Notes: generated from the sequence alone by a model not told the origin. A DNA stretch of 64,000 nt from Streptomyces sp. NBC_00223 (GCF_036199905.1 NZ_CP108109.1:3147501-3211500), one strand, 5' to 3'; shown: positions 42,448-52,569, counted from the stretch's first letter. Program-made: numbers and translations.

Positions 42448-43175
42448 TGACTTTCTCCTGCCATCCGCCAGTATCAGAATTCTGCCGCGTCGGGGCGCCC
42501 TTACCGAGCGGCCGCACGGCGGCACGGTGGGGCGGCGGTGACGCCGCTACCTGCGGGAACGCCCCGCGGCCTGGCGTCGCATTTCCAGCTCAGCAGGGCA
42601 ACCCTAATTGCCGTCGGCGGTCCATCGAATCCCTTGAGCTGGACACACTTCACCGTCTACCGGAGGGGCAGAAAAGAAGCACGCAACGGACAGCAGAAAT
42701 TTCTCGCCACGGTCAGAAATAGGCACGCCAACGCTTCGATTGTCGGGATCACGACCCTGATCGGGGGTGACGAACCTGGAGGTCGGCGGTTCCTCCGGTC
42801 ATCGGCCCCGTTCCGCCCGGCGGATGACCGCCCCGGACGGCATCACGGCGGCCCGCACGGCTCCGTGGCCACCCGGGGCTTCGGATCGCCCGCCCCACCC
42901 CCGCCGGTGAGCGAGGTCCTGGATGAGGCAGGCGAGGGCGAGTGGGCCGGCCAGGGCGGCTTGGGGGACGCCGTTGGGGTCGGGCATCGCGGTGAGCCGG
43001 AGCATGGGCCGGGCCGGCCGTTCCGAGGTCAGTGGAACGTGAGCACCGCCTTGACCTGCGCATTCGAAGATCGACTCGGCGTCAGGACCGTCAGCCGAGT
43101 TCCCGGTTGAAGGTATGCACTTAGTAAAGTTACGCAACGAGGCGATGTATGACGGGAGTCACAGTGCTTCCATCT
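42448..43175. other. Intergenic region upstream of the radical SAM and chitosanase genes
   Basis: No gene is firmly supported in these 728 bp. On the minus strand, GTG 42653 to 42501 gives 50 codons with three cysteines (VKCVQLKGFDGPPTAIRVAL...) ending 54 bp before the radical SAM start; it lacks a good ribosome binding site and is only a candidate substrate peptide. GTG 42710 gives 17 residues starting VARNFCCPLRA. The stretch 42580-42760 is AT-richer than its surroundings and likely holds the promoter. Confidence 0.35.
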
Positions 43176-43194
43176 GTTAGGAACCATTCCTAAC
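43176..43194. promoter_or_regulatory. Perfect palindromic operator before the chitosanase
   Basis: GTTAGGAA-CCA-TTCCTAAC, perfect 8-bp arms, 25 bp upstream of ATG 43219. The AGGAAA/TTTCCT-like form resembles sites of the chitosan-responsive ROK repressor CsnR (from memory), which fits the chitosanase identity of the gene. Confidence 0.75.
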
Positions 43195-43218
43195 GATTGA
43201 CGGAGGCCCCACACCGCC

Positions 43219-44427
43219 ATGTCATCAATCCGTACGCGCCTGGCCCTGGCAGCCGCCGCGGCCCTCGCGCTCGCCGTCCCGCTCGCCGTCGGCAACGCCG
43301 ACGCCGCGACGACCCCCACAACGGTCAAGGCCGCCTCGGCTGCCACCTCGTACACCGCCGCCCAGGTACTGGCCGGCATCCAGCAGCACTCGACGGCCGC
43401 GAACCAGGTCAACACCAAGCCCCACATCAACACCATGACGCGGGCCCAGAACGTGAACGTCTACCAGGTCGCCTCCGGCGTCTACGCCTACACCTCCGGC
43501 ATGGCCATCGACACCGACGGCAGCGACTCCGACCCCGACCCCGACCATCAGGGCGAGACGACCTGGGAAGACAGCAACGGCAAGGCCCTGGGCGCGCACC
43601 ACGTGCCGTTCTACGTGCTGGGCGACGACTGTTGGGACCGCAAGACCCCCTGCCCGCACTTCTACTACAAAGAACGCGGCATGTCCGGGCGGCAGTTCGC
43701 GCTGATGTTCTACAACGGCAAGGTCATCGGCTCGATCTTCGGTGACACGCAGACCGCGAACAACCAGACCACCTCCGACAACGACTCCCGCGAACTCGGC
43801 GAGGCGTCCGTGAAGGCGGCCCAGCTGCTCGGCATCCCCAGCAGCGGCACCACCGGCGGCGTCGACAACGGCGTGACCGTCGTGATGTTCTCCGGCTCGA
43901 ACTGGGTCGTGAACGGCACCAACGCCAACCTGAACGACAACACCCAGGCCCTGGTCCAGAAGGCCCTGGACAGCCTCGGCGCAAGCATGAACGGCACCAC
44001 GCCTCCCACCAGCCCGCCTCCCACCACTCCTCCGCCGTCGACGTCCCCGCCGAGCGGTGGCAACACGTCGTACGAGGCCGAGGCGGCCGCCCTGGCCGGC
44101 GGCACGACGATCACCAGTTGCGCGCACTGCTCGGGCGGCCAGAAGCTCAGCTACCTGGGCAACGGCGGCACGGCGACCTTCAACAATGTCACCGAGCCCG
44201 CGGCGGGCAGCTACACCATGAGCATCTCCTTCATGAGTGTCGGCCAGGCCCGCACCGCCGTCGTCACCGTCAACGGCGTCAACCAGACCGTCAGCTTCCC
44301 CGAGACACCGGACTACAACACCGTGGTCACCAAGAACGTCACCGTCCAGCTCAAGGCCGGCAGCAACACCATCAAGTTCTCCAACCCCTCGGCCGGGGCG
44401 CCCAACCTCGACCGCATCGTCGTCTGA
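43219..44427 (+). CDS. Secreted GH75 chitosanase with C-terminal CBM
   Basis: A 402-residue exported enzyme from ATG 43219. Residues 1-30 form a signal peptide ending near ADAAT. Residues 50-260 match glycoside hydrolase family 75 (VYAYTSGMAIDTDGSD, with acidic cluster DSDPDPDHQGETTW; VPFYVLGDDCWDR), endo-acting on chitosan. A Pro/Thr/Ser linker (about 262-283) leads to a C-terminal beta-sandwich resembling CBM35/CBM6 (YEAEAAALAGGTT; GSNTIKFSNPSAGAPNLDRIVV). The product, glucosamine oligomers, would feed amino-sugar catabolism. A perfect palindrome sits in the promoter and a strong terminator follows. Confidence 0.92.
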   Translation: MSSIRTRLALAAAAALALAVPLAVGNADAATTPTTVKAASAATSYTAAQVLAGIQQHSTAANQVNTKPHINTMTRAQNVNVYQVASGVYAYTSGMAIDTDGSDSDPDPDHQGETTWEDSNGKALGAHHVPFYVLGDDCWDRKTPCPHFYYKERGMSGRQFALMFYNGKVIGSIFGDTQTANNQTTSDNDSRELGEASVKAAQLLGIPSSGTTGGVDNGVTVVMFSGSNWVVNGTNANLNDNTQALVQKALDSLGASMNGTTPPTSPPPTTPPPSTSPPSGGNTSYEAEAAALAGGTTITSCAHCSGGQKLSYLGNGGTATFNNVTEPAAGSYTMSISFMSVGQARTAVVTVNGVNQTVSFPETPDYNTVVTKNVTVQLKAGSNTIKFSNPSAGAPNLDRIVV

Positions 44428-44433
44428 CCCACC

Positions 44434-44469
44434 GACGCCCCGGGGCCACCCGTGCCCCGGGGCGTCTTT
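44434..44469 (+). terminator. Chitosanase gene terminator
   Basis: Perfect 13-bp stem GACGCCCCGGGGC, 7-nt loop, followed by TTTC; seven bases after the stop codon. Confidence 0.92.
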
Positions 44470-44499
44470 CCGCCGATGTCCCGCCGACCCCGTTCCGTG

Positions 44500-44655
44500 G
44501 TTCACGAGCGCGTCCACGGGGGCGGGGCGGACGAGTCGGGGCGGAGATCCGACAAGTGGAGATCCGACGAGCGGAATTCCGACGCCCGCCTCTCGACGGC
44601 CTCGGCCCGAGGACGATCCCTCCCCCTCGTCCTCGGCACCCACCGGGCCGTGACG
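44500..44655 (-). pseudogene. Decayed fragment of an APH-like phosphotransferase gene
   Basis: The stretch is clearly homologous to 41190-41310 inside the intact kinase gene (the part encoding AEDEEWIVLGFEAVEGRASD). Long identical runs remain, such as GAGGACGATCC and CTCGACGGCCTCG. Small indels break the frame, and the motif GGAnATCCGAC has expanded to three tandem copies. It is too short and broken to be functional. Confidence 0.75.
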
Positions 44656-44716
44656 GCGGTCGTCGCGGGCCTCTTACGGGACCCGCGCGCTGAACGGCCC
44701 CCGGTCGGGCCGGGGT

Positions 44717-45334
44717 TCAGTAACCGCGTCGGTAGTTCGTGACCGCCGCGTCGTCCAACTTGCGGGCCCGCCGCTGCCGTTCCTCCGCCAGCTCCGCCAA
44801 CGCTTCGGTGACCGAGGCCAGTACGTCCGCCACCACCTCGTCGGCCACCTCCGGCGACTCCTCGGTGCGCTTGTCGCGGACGCCGATGTCCGTCGCGAGC
44901 GCGGTCAGCACCGGCTCCTCGGCCGCCCAGCGATTCGCCGCCCGCCGGCGGTCCGGCGAGTCGAGCAGCACCCGCTCGTGGGTACGGAACAGCCCCCAGC
45001 GGCGGCGCCCCGGCCGGGTCAGCTGGCCCTCCTCGTCGAAGGCCGCCAGATACGCGGCGGACAGCCCGCGGCCCCGGCGCCAGAGGAATTCGGCGACCGA
45101 CTCGAAGGGTGCCCGGTGCGGTACCGAGGACGCGGCCTCGTCCAGCAGCCGGTCGGCGATCGGCCGCGCGGTGTCGTCCGCCAGCAGGTGTTCACCCTCC
45201 ACCCGTACGGCGCCGGCCCGCAGCAGGTCGACCAGTTCGGCGCCCGCGAGCGCGAGCGACAGGTCGCCTCTCTCCACCGGCCGGGTGGTCGGCATGTCCA
45301 TGGTGATGATCAAGAGGTCCCGCGGTGTCGTCAT
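44717..45334 (-). CDS. GOLPH3/VPS74-like GPP34 protein
   Basis: A 205-residue cytosolic protein read from ATG 45334, which has GGAG six nt upstream. The N-terminus TTPRDLLIITMDMPTTRPVE and the block GDLSLALAGAELVDLLRAGAV are diagnostic of the GPP34 domain, which in eukaryotes binds phosphatidylinositol-4-phosphate at the Golgi. Streptomyces has several paralogues of unknown role. The frame could extend to GTG 45505 with a Gly/Pro/Tyr-rich leader (GGPYGGPPAGGPYGG), but that extension has no ribosome binding site. The gene is followed on its strand by the chitosanase region. Confidence 0.82.
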   Translation of the reverse strand: MTTPRDLLIITMDMPTTRPVERGDLSLALAGAELVDLLRAGAVRVEGEHLLADDTARPIADRLLDEAASSVPHRAPFESVAEFLWRRGRGLSAAYLAAFDEEGQLTRPGRRRWGLFRTHERVLLDSPDRRRAANRWAAEEPVLTALATDIGVRDKRTEESPEVADEVVADVLASVTEALAELAEERQRRARKLDDAAVTNYRRGY

Positions 45335-45523
45335 CCACAGCTCCACGTCCGGCGCATCGGCAGTCGGCCCGCCCGAGCCGATTGTCGCCCGCGCGGGCCC
45401 CGCCGACCCGGGAGGGACACGGCCGGGGTGTACGGGTCCGCCGTACGGCCCTCCGGCCGGGGGTCCGCCGTAAGGCCCTCCGTACCCCGACGCGAAGGTC
45501 GGCACCCACGCGAAGGCCGGCCC

Positions 45524-45802
45524 CTACGCCCGCACGTCACCCCTCCGCGGCTTGCGGCGCCGCAGCCCCGCCTCCGTCAGCCGCCGCAGCAGCTCCTTGC
45601 TGCCGACCTCTATCGCGCCGAGCCGCACGGCGTCCGCGTAGCGCGTGGACGGCAGGTCGTAGTGGTCGCGCTCGAAGGCGCGTTCGGGGACGCCGAGGCG
45701 GGCGGCGAAGGTGTGCAGCTCGGCGTAGGACAGGTCGCTGACCAGGTGCGACCAGTGGCGGCCGTGGCCGGGCCAGGTCGGCGGGTCGATGTAGACGGGC
45801 AT
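45524..45802 (-). CDS. DUF4031 protein
   Basis: A 92-residue basic protein with the DUF4031 pattern: MPVYIDPPTWPGHGRHWSHL at the N-terminus, a central YAELHTFAARLGVPERAFERDHYDLP and Arg-rich tail. Conserved His and Asp residues suggest metal binding, but the function is unknown. It sits 9 bp downstream of the 45812 gene on the same strand, so the pair is probably co-transcribed. Confidence 0.88.
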   Translation of the reverse strand: MPVYIDPPTWPGHGRHWSHLVSDLSYAELHTFAARLGVPERAFERDHYDLPSTRYADAVRLGAIEVGSKELLRRLTEAGLRRRKPRRGDVRA

Positions 45803-45811
45803 CGGGCGCGG

Positions 45812-46174
45812 TTACCGGCCGAGCGCGCCGACGGGGGCGACGGCCTCGCCGCGCGCCTCGCACACCCAGTGCGGGTCGGGGCCCAGCTCGGGTTCGACCG
45901 CGAGCGCGTGCGGCTCGTCGCAGCGCGGGCACAGCGGCCAGCGGCCGTACGTCTCCAGCAGCGCGTCCTGGACGTCCTGCGCGAGCAGCCCGGCCACGTA
46001 CGCGGCGCCGTCCGGCCACTGCTCCAGCCACCAGCGGCGCTTGCTCAGCGCCTCCTCCAGCAGGGAGACGACCCGGGCCTCGGCGACGTCCCGGGCGGTG
46101 AGATCGGCCAGTACGAGGGCGCGGGCGCCGTGCAGCACGGGCTCGGTGGGTTGGCTGTCGGCATGACCTTCCAT
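45812..46174 (-). CDS. Hypothetical protein with CxxC...C zinc-ribbon-like end
   Basis: A 120-residue acidic protein. The middle is helical (LLEEALSKRRWWLEQWPDGA; VAGLLAQDVQDALLETYG) and the C-terminal part has LCPRCDEPHALAVEPELG and HWVCEA, which could hold a single metal with Cys/His ligands. No family name was recognised. It heads a short operon with the DUF4031 gene and lies next to a long repeat-rich non-coding stretch. Confidence 0.7.
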   Translation of the reverse strand: MEGHADSQPTEPVLHGARALVLADLTARDVAEARVVSLLEEALSKRRWWLEQWPDGAAYVAGLLAQDVQDALLETYGRWPLCPRCDEPHALAVEPELGPDPHWVCEARGEAVAPVGALGR

Positions 46175-47094
46175 ACGTCCATTGTCTCAACGCCACCCCG
46201 CGGAGGGGAGCGCCCTGCGCGCAATTGCGCGCGGCCCCTTTCCCGGGAGGAGGTACGCCCCCCGGCCCGCACAGGGGTACGGCCCCGCCCGGCCGAGGGT
46301 TCGGCACCCCCGCCCGCCGCGGGCACGCGACAGGCCCCCGCCCCCGGGGCCCTGACCCACCGGGCGTGGCGCAAAGTACGCCCGGCGCACCCTTGACGCT
46401 GCCCAGCGGACCCACCGGTCCCTCCGGGGAGAGGCACCGCCACCCGGGCTGCGCACGGGTACGTACCCCTCCCGGGAGGGGTACGCTCCGGGACCGCGCG
46501 GAGGAGGGCCCTCCGGGCAGACGCGCGGCCACACGACACCGCTCGCGCGGCAGCGATTCGCCTCGGCCCGCTGGCGGCCCACCCGCACGGCCCCTCCCCG
46601 GGAGCGGTACGGCCACCCGGACCGCTCCCGGTCGAGCGTTCAGAGCCCCCGCTCACCGCGGGCCCACGGCCCCGCACCCGGAGCCCAGGGCCCGGGGCCC
46701 TGACCACCGGGTATACCCAGCGGGCCCACCCCCACGGCTCCTCCGGAAAGAGCACAGCCACCCGGACCGCGCACGGACACGGCCCTCGCCCCCAGGGACG
46801 CCGCCGGCGGCCCGCCGCCGGGCGCCCGGCCGAGGGTTCGGCGCCCCCGCCCGCCCCGGGCCCGCGAGAAGCCCCCGGGCCCGGGGCCCCGCGCTCCGAC
46901 CACCGGGGGTGCCCAGCGGGCCCGCCCGCACGGCCCCTCCGGGGAGGGCACGGCCGCCCGGACCCCGTACCGGTACGGCCCCCTCGGCCGGCCGAGGGTT
47001 CGGCGTCCCGCCCGGCGCGGCCCCCGCGCCCGGGGGCCTGGCTCACCGCGTGTGGCGCAAAGTACGTCCGGCGCACTCTTGACGCTGCCCAGTG
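46175..47094. repeat. 0.9-kb GC-extreme degenerate repeat region
   Basis: No gene is supported here. Blocks recur irregularly: GGCCGAGGGTTCGG or variants at about 46290, 46630, 46829 and 46990; CACGG-CC/ACCCGGACC blocks between them; and the segment GTGGCGCAAAGTACG...CTTGACGCTGCCCAG at 46366-46405 and again at 47052-47092. The second copy of that segment appears to be the promoter of the MurR/RpiR gene. Confidence 0.75.
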
Positions 47095-47111
47095 CTGAAA
47101 ATACCTTTCAG
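47095..47111. promoter_or_regulatory. Putative MurR/RpiR operator
   Basis: CTGAAA-ATACC-TTTCAG, a perfect 6-bp-arm palindrome ending 4 bp before the start codon of the regulator, and downstream of TTGACG (47079-47084). GAAA...TTTC arms are typical of RpiR-family sites, so autoregulation is likely. Confidence 0.7.
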
Positions 47112-47114
47112 TCC

Positions 47115-48095
47115 GTGACCTACAGCGTGAAGGAAACTTTCTCCCCGGGCGCCCGCCCCCTGCGCGGCGTGCCCGGGGCGCCCGGCGGCGCGCCCGCCGT
47201 ACCTGTCACGCCCCCCGACCCGGGGGCCCTCGCCGCCAAGGTCCGCACCCTCGCCCCCTCGATGACCCGCTCCATGCACCGGGTCGCGGAAGCCGTCGCG
47301 GGCGACCCGGCCGGCTGCGCCCAGCTCACCGTCACCGCGCTCGCCGTACGCACCGGCACGAGCGAGGCCACCGTCGTCCGTACCGCCCGCCTGCTCGGCT
47401 ACCCCGGCTACCGCGACCTGCGGCTCGCGCTGGCCGCGCTCGCCGCCCAGCAGGCCACCGGCGCGCCGCCCGCCGTCACCGCCGACATCGCCGTGGACGA
47501 CCCGCTCGCCGAGGTCGTCACCAAGCTCGCGCTCGAAGAGCAGCGCACCCTCGCCGACACCGCCGCACAGCTCGACATGACCCAACTGGAGGCCGCCGTC
47601 AGCGCGTTGGCGGCCGCGCGACGGATCGACGTGTACGGGATCGCCGCGTCGGGCCTGGTCGGCCAGGACCTCGTGCAGAAGCTGCTGCGGATCGGGCTGA
47701 TAGCCCACGCCCACACCGACCCGCATCTGGCCGTCACCAACGCCGTCCAACTGCGCCCCGGGGACGTCGCCTTGGCCATCACGCACTCCGGCAGCACGCA
47801 CGACGTGATCGAGCCGCTGCGGGCGGCCTTCGACCGGGGCGCGACCACCGTCGCCATCACGGGCCGCCCGAACGGCGCGGTCACGCAGTACGCCGACCTC
47901 GTGCTCACCACGGCCAGTTCGCGCGAGAGCGAGCTGCGGCCCGCCGCGATGTCCAGCCGTACCGGTCAACTCCTCGTCGTGGACTGCCTGTTCATCGGGG
48001 TCGCGCAGCGCACATACGACAACGCGGCGCCGGCTCTCTCCGCTTCGTACGAGGCCCTGGCCCATCGGCACACCCCGCGGCCCGGCCGCGCCTGA
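47115..48095 (+). CDS. MurR/RpiR-family regulator with SIS domain
   Basis: A 326-residue regulator from GTG 47115. The N-terminal helix-turn-helix (MTRSMHRVAEAVAG; LTVTALAVRTGTSEATVVRTARLLGYPGYRDLR) is followed by a SIS sugar-phosphate-binding domain (RIDVYGIAASGLVGQDLVQKL; VALAITHSGSTHDVIEPL). It lies 43 bp upstream of murQ on the same strand, so N-acetylmuramic acid 6-phosphate is the likely effector. No Shine-Dalgarno is visible and the operator abuts the start, so the message may be leaderless. Confidence 0.88.
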   Translation: MTYSVKETFSPGARPLRGVPGAPGGAPAVPVTPPDPGALAAKVRTLAPSMTRSMHRVAEAVAGDPAGCAQLTVTALAVRTGTSEATVVRTARLLGYPGYRDLRLALAALAAQQATGAPPAVTADIAVDDPLAEVVTKLALEEQRTLADTAAQLDMTQLEAAVSALAAARRIDVYGIAASGLVGQDLVQKLLRIGLIAHAHTDPHLAVTNAVQLRPGDVALAITHSGSTHDVIEPLRAAFDRGATTVAITGRPNGAVTQYADLVLTTASSRESELRPAAMSSRTGQLLVVDCLFIGVAQRTYDNAAPALSASYEALAHRHTPRPGRA

Positions 48096-48138
48096 ACCAC
48101 ATCGACACCCCCGCACGAGAAGGACGAACGAGCCGCAT

Positions 48139-49068
48139 ATGACCCAGTACACCGAGCTGCGCCGCGAGTTGGAGACGCTCACCACCGAGGCGTTCCGGCC
48201 CGAGCTCGCCGAGATCGACCGGCTCTCCACCCTGGAGATCGCCCGGACCATGAACGGTGAGGACGCCACCGTTCCGGCCGCCGTCGCGGGCCAACTGCCG
48301 CGGATCGCCGCGGCGATCGACGGGATCGCCGCCCGGATGGAGGGCGGCGGACGGCTGATCTACGCGGGCGCCGGTACGGCCGGACGTCTCGGCGTGCTCG
48401 ACGCCAGCGAGTGCCCGCCGACCTTCAACACGACGCCCGGGCGCGAAGTGCTCGGACTCATCGCGGGCGGGCCGGAGGCGATGGTCACGTCCATCGAAGG
48501 CGCCGAGGACAGCAAGGAGTTGGCCGCCGCCGACCTGGCCCGGCTCGGGCTCACCGCCGCCGACAGCGTGGTCGGGATCTCGGCGTCCGGGCGCACGCCG
48601 TACGCCGTCGGCGCGGTCGAGTACGCGCGGGGGCTCGGGGCGCTGACGGTGGGGCTCTCCTGCAACGCGGGTTCGCCGCTGGCCGCCGCCGCGGAGCACG
48701 GGATCGAGGTCGTGGTGGGGCCCGAACTGGTCTCCGGGTCCACCCGGCTCAAGGCCGGGACCGCGCAGAAACTCGTGCTCAACATGCTGTCGACGATCAC
48801 GATGATCCGGCTGGGGAAGACCTACGGGAATCTGATGGTGGACGTGCGGGCGTCCAACGAGAAGCTGCGAGCCCGTTCCCGGCGGATCGTCGCGCTCGCG
48901 ACGGGAGCAGGGGAAGCGGCGATCGAGGACGCGCTGACCGCCACGGACGGCGAGGTGAAGCCCGCGATCCTCACGCTGCTGGCCCATGTCGACGCGCCCA
49001 CCGCCGGACGCCTGCTCGCCGAGGCGAACGGACACCTGCGCGCCGCGCTGGACTCCGCCCACCGGTAG
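48139..49068 (+). CDS. murQ: N-acetylmuramic acid 6-phosphate etherase
   Basis: A 309-residue lyase that cleaves the lactyl ether of MurNAc-6-P to give GlcNAc-6-P, part of cell-wall recycling. The family pattern is clear: ELRRELETLTTEAFRPELAE, the sugar-phosphate loop GRLIYAGAGTAGRLGVLDASE, CPPTFNTTPGREVLGLIAGG, and ISASGRTPYAVGAVEYARG, with catalytic Glu in the first half. GlcNAc-6-P made here would be used by NagA, encoded at the right edge. It follows its RpiR regulator and probably shares its transcript. Confidence 0.95.
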   Translation: MTQYTELRRELETLTTEAFRPELAEIDRLSTLEIARTMNGEDATVPAAVAGQLPRIAAAIDGIAARMEGGGRLIYAGAGTAGRLGVLDASECPPTFNTTPGREVLGLIAGGPEAMVTSIEGAEDSKELAAADLARLGLTAADSVVGISASGRTPYAVGAVEYARGLGALTVGLSCNAGSPLAAAAEHGIEVVVGPELVSGSTRLKAGTAQKLVLNMLSTITMIRLGKTYGNLMVDVRASNEKLRARSRRIVALATGAGEAAIEDALTATDGEVKPAILTLLAHVDAPTAGRLLAEANGHLRAALDSAHR

Positions 49069-49203
49069 CCGCTCCGAGGCCGGCCCCGTGTCCCGACGGA
49101 AGCGGCGACGACGGTCACCCGTTCGCGGCCCGAAGGGCGTTGTCAGTGCCGTGGTGCATGATCGAAGCGTCGGATCGTCGGAACGTCGAAAGGGGGGATC
49201 GCC

Positions 49204-49545
49204 ATGTCGATCACCAACCAGCAGGTGACCGAGTACGCCTTCCTCCAGGGGCTCTACAAGGACGCGTACTTCCCCGACCAGGTGGTGGACAAGGGGAAGG
49301 ACGTCCTGCTGCGGCTGTGCGCGCGGATCGAGGCCGAGCGGCCCACGGACCTGGCGGCGCTGTACGCGCTGACGGAGCCCGCGACCGAGGAGTTCAACGC
49401 GCTGGAGGCCGAGTTCGAGGCGGCCGGCAGCGAGATCGAGACGGTCGCGCGCGAGGAGATAGCCGAGGACTTCTGGTTCGTGGCGTCGGCGTACGGCTTC
49501 CCGGAGGCGGACGTCGAGCAGCTGATCGCCGCCCGCGACTGGTAA
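49204..49545 (+). CDS. DUF5713 protein
   Basis: A 113-residue acidic soluble protein with the DUF5713 pattern YAFLQGLYKDAYFPDQVVDKGK, RIEAERPTDLAALYALTEPATEEFN and AREEIAEDFWFVASAYGF. It is all-helical in appearance and has no catalytic motif. Function is unknown. GGGGGG ahead of ATG 49204 may act as ribosome site. It stands alone between murQ and a methyltransferase relic. Confidence 0.85.
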   Translation: MSITNQQVTEYAFLQGLYKDAYFPDQVVDKGKDVLLRLCARIEAERPTDLAALYALTEPATEEFNALEAEFEAAGSEIETVAREEIAEDFWFVASAYGFPEADVEQLIAARDW

Positions 49546-49643
49546 CGAGGCCCGCGCCCGCCCGGAACGCCGGATCCGCCCGGGCCGTCGCGCCCGACGG
49601 GACGTCAACACGCCGGACCTGCCCGGGCCTCCGCCGACGTGGG

Positions 49644-49811
49644 TCAGTCCCGGCGCGCGACCGTGATGATCTCCCGGCTCGCGTCGCCGATGGCACCGCG
49701 CTGCCAGTCGCCGTACTGCGCCTCGACCCCGAAGCCCGCCTCGGCGAGAAACGCGTTGAGCGCCGGCACGTCGAGGAAGCGCAGGGCCGCCCGGTCGATC
49801 CGAAGCACCCC
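49644..49811 (-). pseudogene. 3' remnant of a SAM-dependent methyltransferase gene
   Basis: About 52 codons remain (IDRAALRFLDVPALNAFLAE, then WQRGAIGDASREIITVARR), matching the C-terminal end of class I SAM-dependent methyltransferases that end in EIITVARR. The GxGxG SAM-binding part is absent, and upstream the frame runs into the groEL terminator. It is a truncated relic. Confidence 0.6.
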
Positions 49812-49861
49812 GCCATCGCGCCGGGCCGAACCGCGGGCCGGGCCTGAGCCGGGCAAAGCAA

Positions 49862-49897
49862 GGGCGGCGCCCCCTTCCGTGGAAGGGGACGCCGCCC
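49862..49897 (-). terminator. groEL2 terminator
   Basis: Arms 49862-49878 and 49881-49897 pair at 16 of 17 positions (GGGCGGCG...CCCCTTCC type), 32 bp past the groEL stop on the minus strand. Confidence 0.85.
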
Positions 49898-49929
49898 GGG
49901 TACTGCCGGTTGGGCTGCTGATCGCGAGA

Positions 49930-51737
<1,808 letters not shown>

Positions 51738-51916
51738 ACCCCCATCGAGTGCAAGCGCCCCCGGTCGGTTTCCCGCCCCCCGGACGGCCCGCGAACGGCC
51801 TCCGGGCGCCCGCCGAACGGTCTCCGGGCGACCCCTCGACGACCCCCGAACGGCCCCGAGGGGCGCCCCCGGAAGACCCCCGGAACGCACCCCCGCGCGC
51901 ACGCACAGCACGCACA

Positions 51917-51948
51917 AAGGGCCCGCACCCGGTGAGGTGCGGACCCTT
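51917..51948 (-). terminator. Cold-shock gene terminator
   Basis: Arms AAGGGCCCGCACC (51917-51929) and GGTGCGGACCCTT (51936-51948), one mismatch, located after the cold-shock stop on the minus strand; the TT end would give a U-run start. Confidence 0.85.
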
Positions 51949-51991
51949 CATGCGTGAGTACGTCGCGTCGATGGCCGAACGCGCCGGGATG

Positions 51992-52195
51992 TCAGCCTGC
52001 CAGTCGGACCATGTCCGCCTGCGGCCCCTTCTGACCCTGCGAGATCTCGAACTCGACTCGCTGGCCTTCTTCGAGGGTGCGGTAGCCGTCCATCTGGATC
52101 GCGCTGTAGTGGACGAAAACATCCGCACCACCGTCGACCGCGATGAAGCCGTAGCCCTTCTCCGCGTTGAACCACTTGACGGTGCCCTGAGCCAT
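51992..52195 (-). CDS. Cold-shock protein (67 aa)
   Basis: A 67-residue CspA-type protein: [20 protein letters not shown] with RNP1 KGYGFI and RNP2 VFVHYS, ending [13 protein letters not shown]. It binds single-stranded RNA or DNA as a chaperone in the cytosol. GGGGAG is 8 nt before ATG 52195. A lower-GC leader of some 350 bp lies upstream, consistent with a long structured 5' untranslated region as in cspA messages. Convergent neighbours do not share its transcript; groEL2 lies downstream behind a terminator. Confidence 0.95.
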   Translation of the reverse strand: MAQGTVKWFNAEKGYGFIAVDGGADVFVHYSAIQMDGYRTLEEGQRVEFEISQGQKGPQADMVRLAG

Positions 52196-52569
52196 TCCTA
52201 ACTCCCCTATTACTGGCCCTATCGCGGCCCCGCACTCCGCGGGGCCGGGTCAGACCTCACCTCACGAAGTACCCCTTACCATCGGCAGGTTGGGGACCCT
52301 GTGAGGCGTGCGCCGGAACGCGTCGACCGCGGCTGAATGTATCTGCACGGATGCCCACTGCAACAGGTCAATCGGACGAGAATTCTGGGCCCGATCCATC
52401 GGAAATACCCCAGGAAAAAACGATAATGCGGGGCATCTCGGGCCAGACAAAAGGGGACCAAGGGAATATTACGACCATGAATTTGGCGATAAATCGCCGC
52501 ACCAACCTCAGCGGCGTCTCACTTGCCCCTGGCAACTGTACAACTTTTCAACTACCCCGGGAGACACGG
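52196..52569 (-). promoter_or_regulatory. Lower-GC leader/promoter region of the cold-shock gene
   Basis: These 374 bp have visibly lower GC than all neighbours and no convincing gene on either strand. A small perfect hairpin GGCGAT-AA-ATCGCC lies at 52485-52498. A long untranslated leader or regulatory RNA is likely; I could not match a known cold-shock motif. Confidence 0.5.

Noticed and set aside
42538..43110. Plus-strand frame of 190 codons between the radical SAM and chitosanase genes
   Set aside because: Its composition is not gene-like and it has no ribosome site; the C-terminal half reads as low-complexity Gly/Arg.
42799..43137. Minus-strand frame of 112 codons with a plausible hydrophobic stretch (GPLALACLIQDLA)
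   Set aside because: I could not match it to a family, and the ends are low-complexity; it may be a relic but the sequence alone does not support a gene.
45335..45505. N-terminal Gly/Pro/Tyr-rich extension of the GPP34 protein
   Set aside because: The internal ATG has a proper ribosome site and matches the usual family start; the extension has none.
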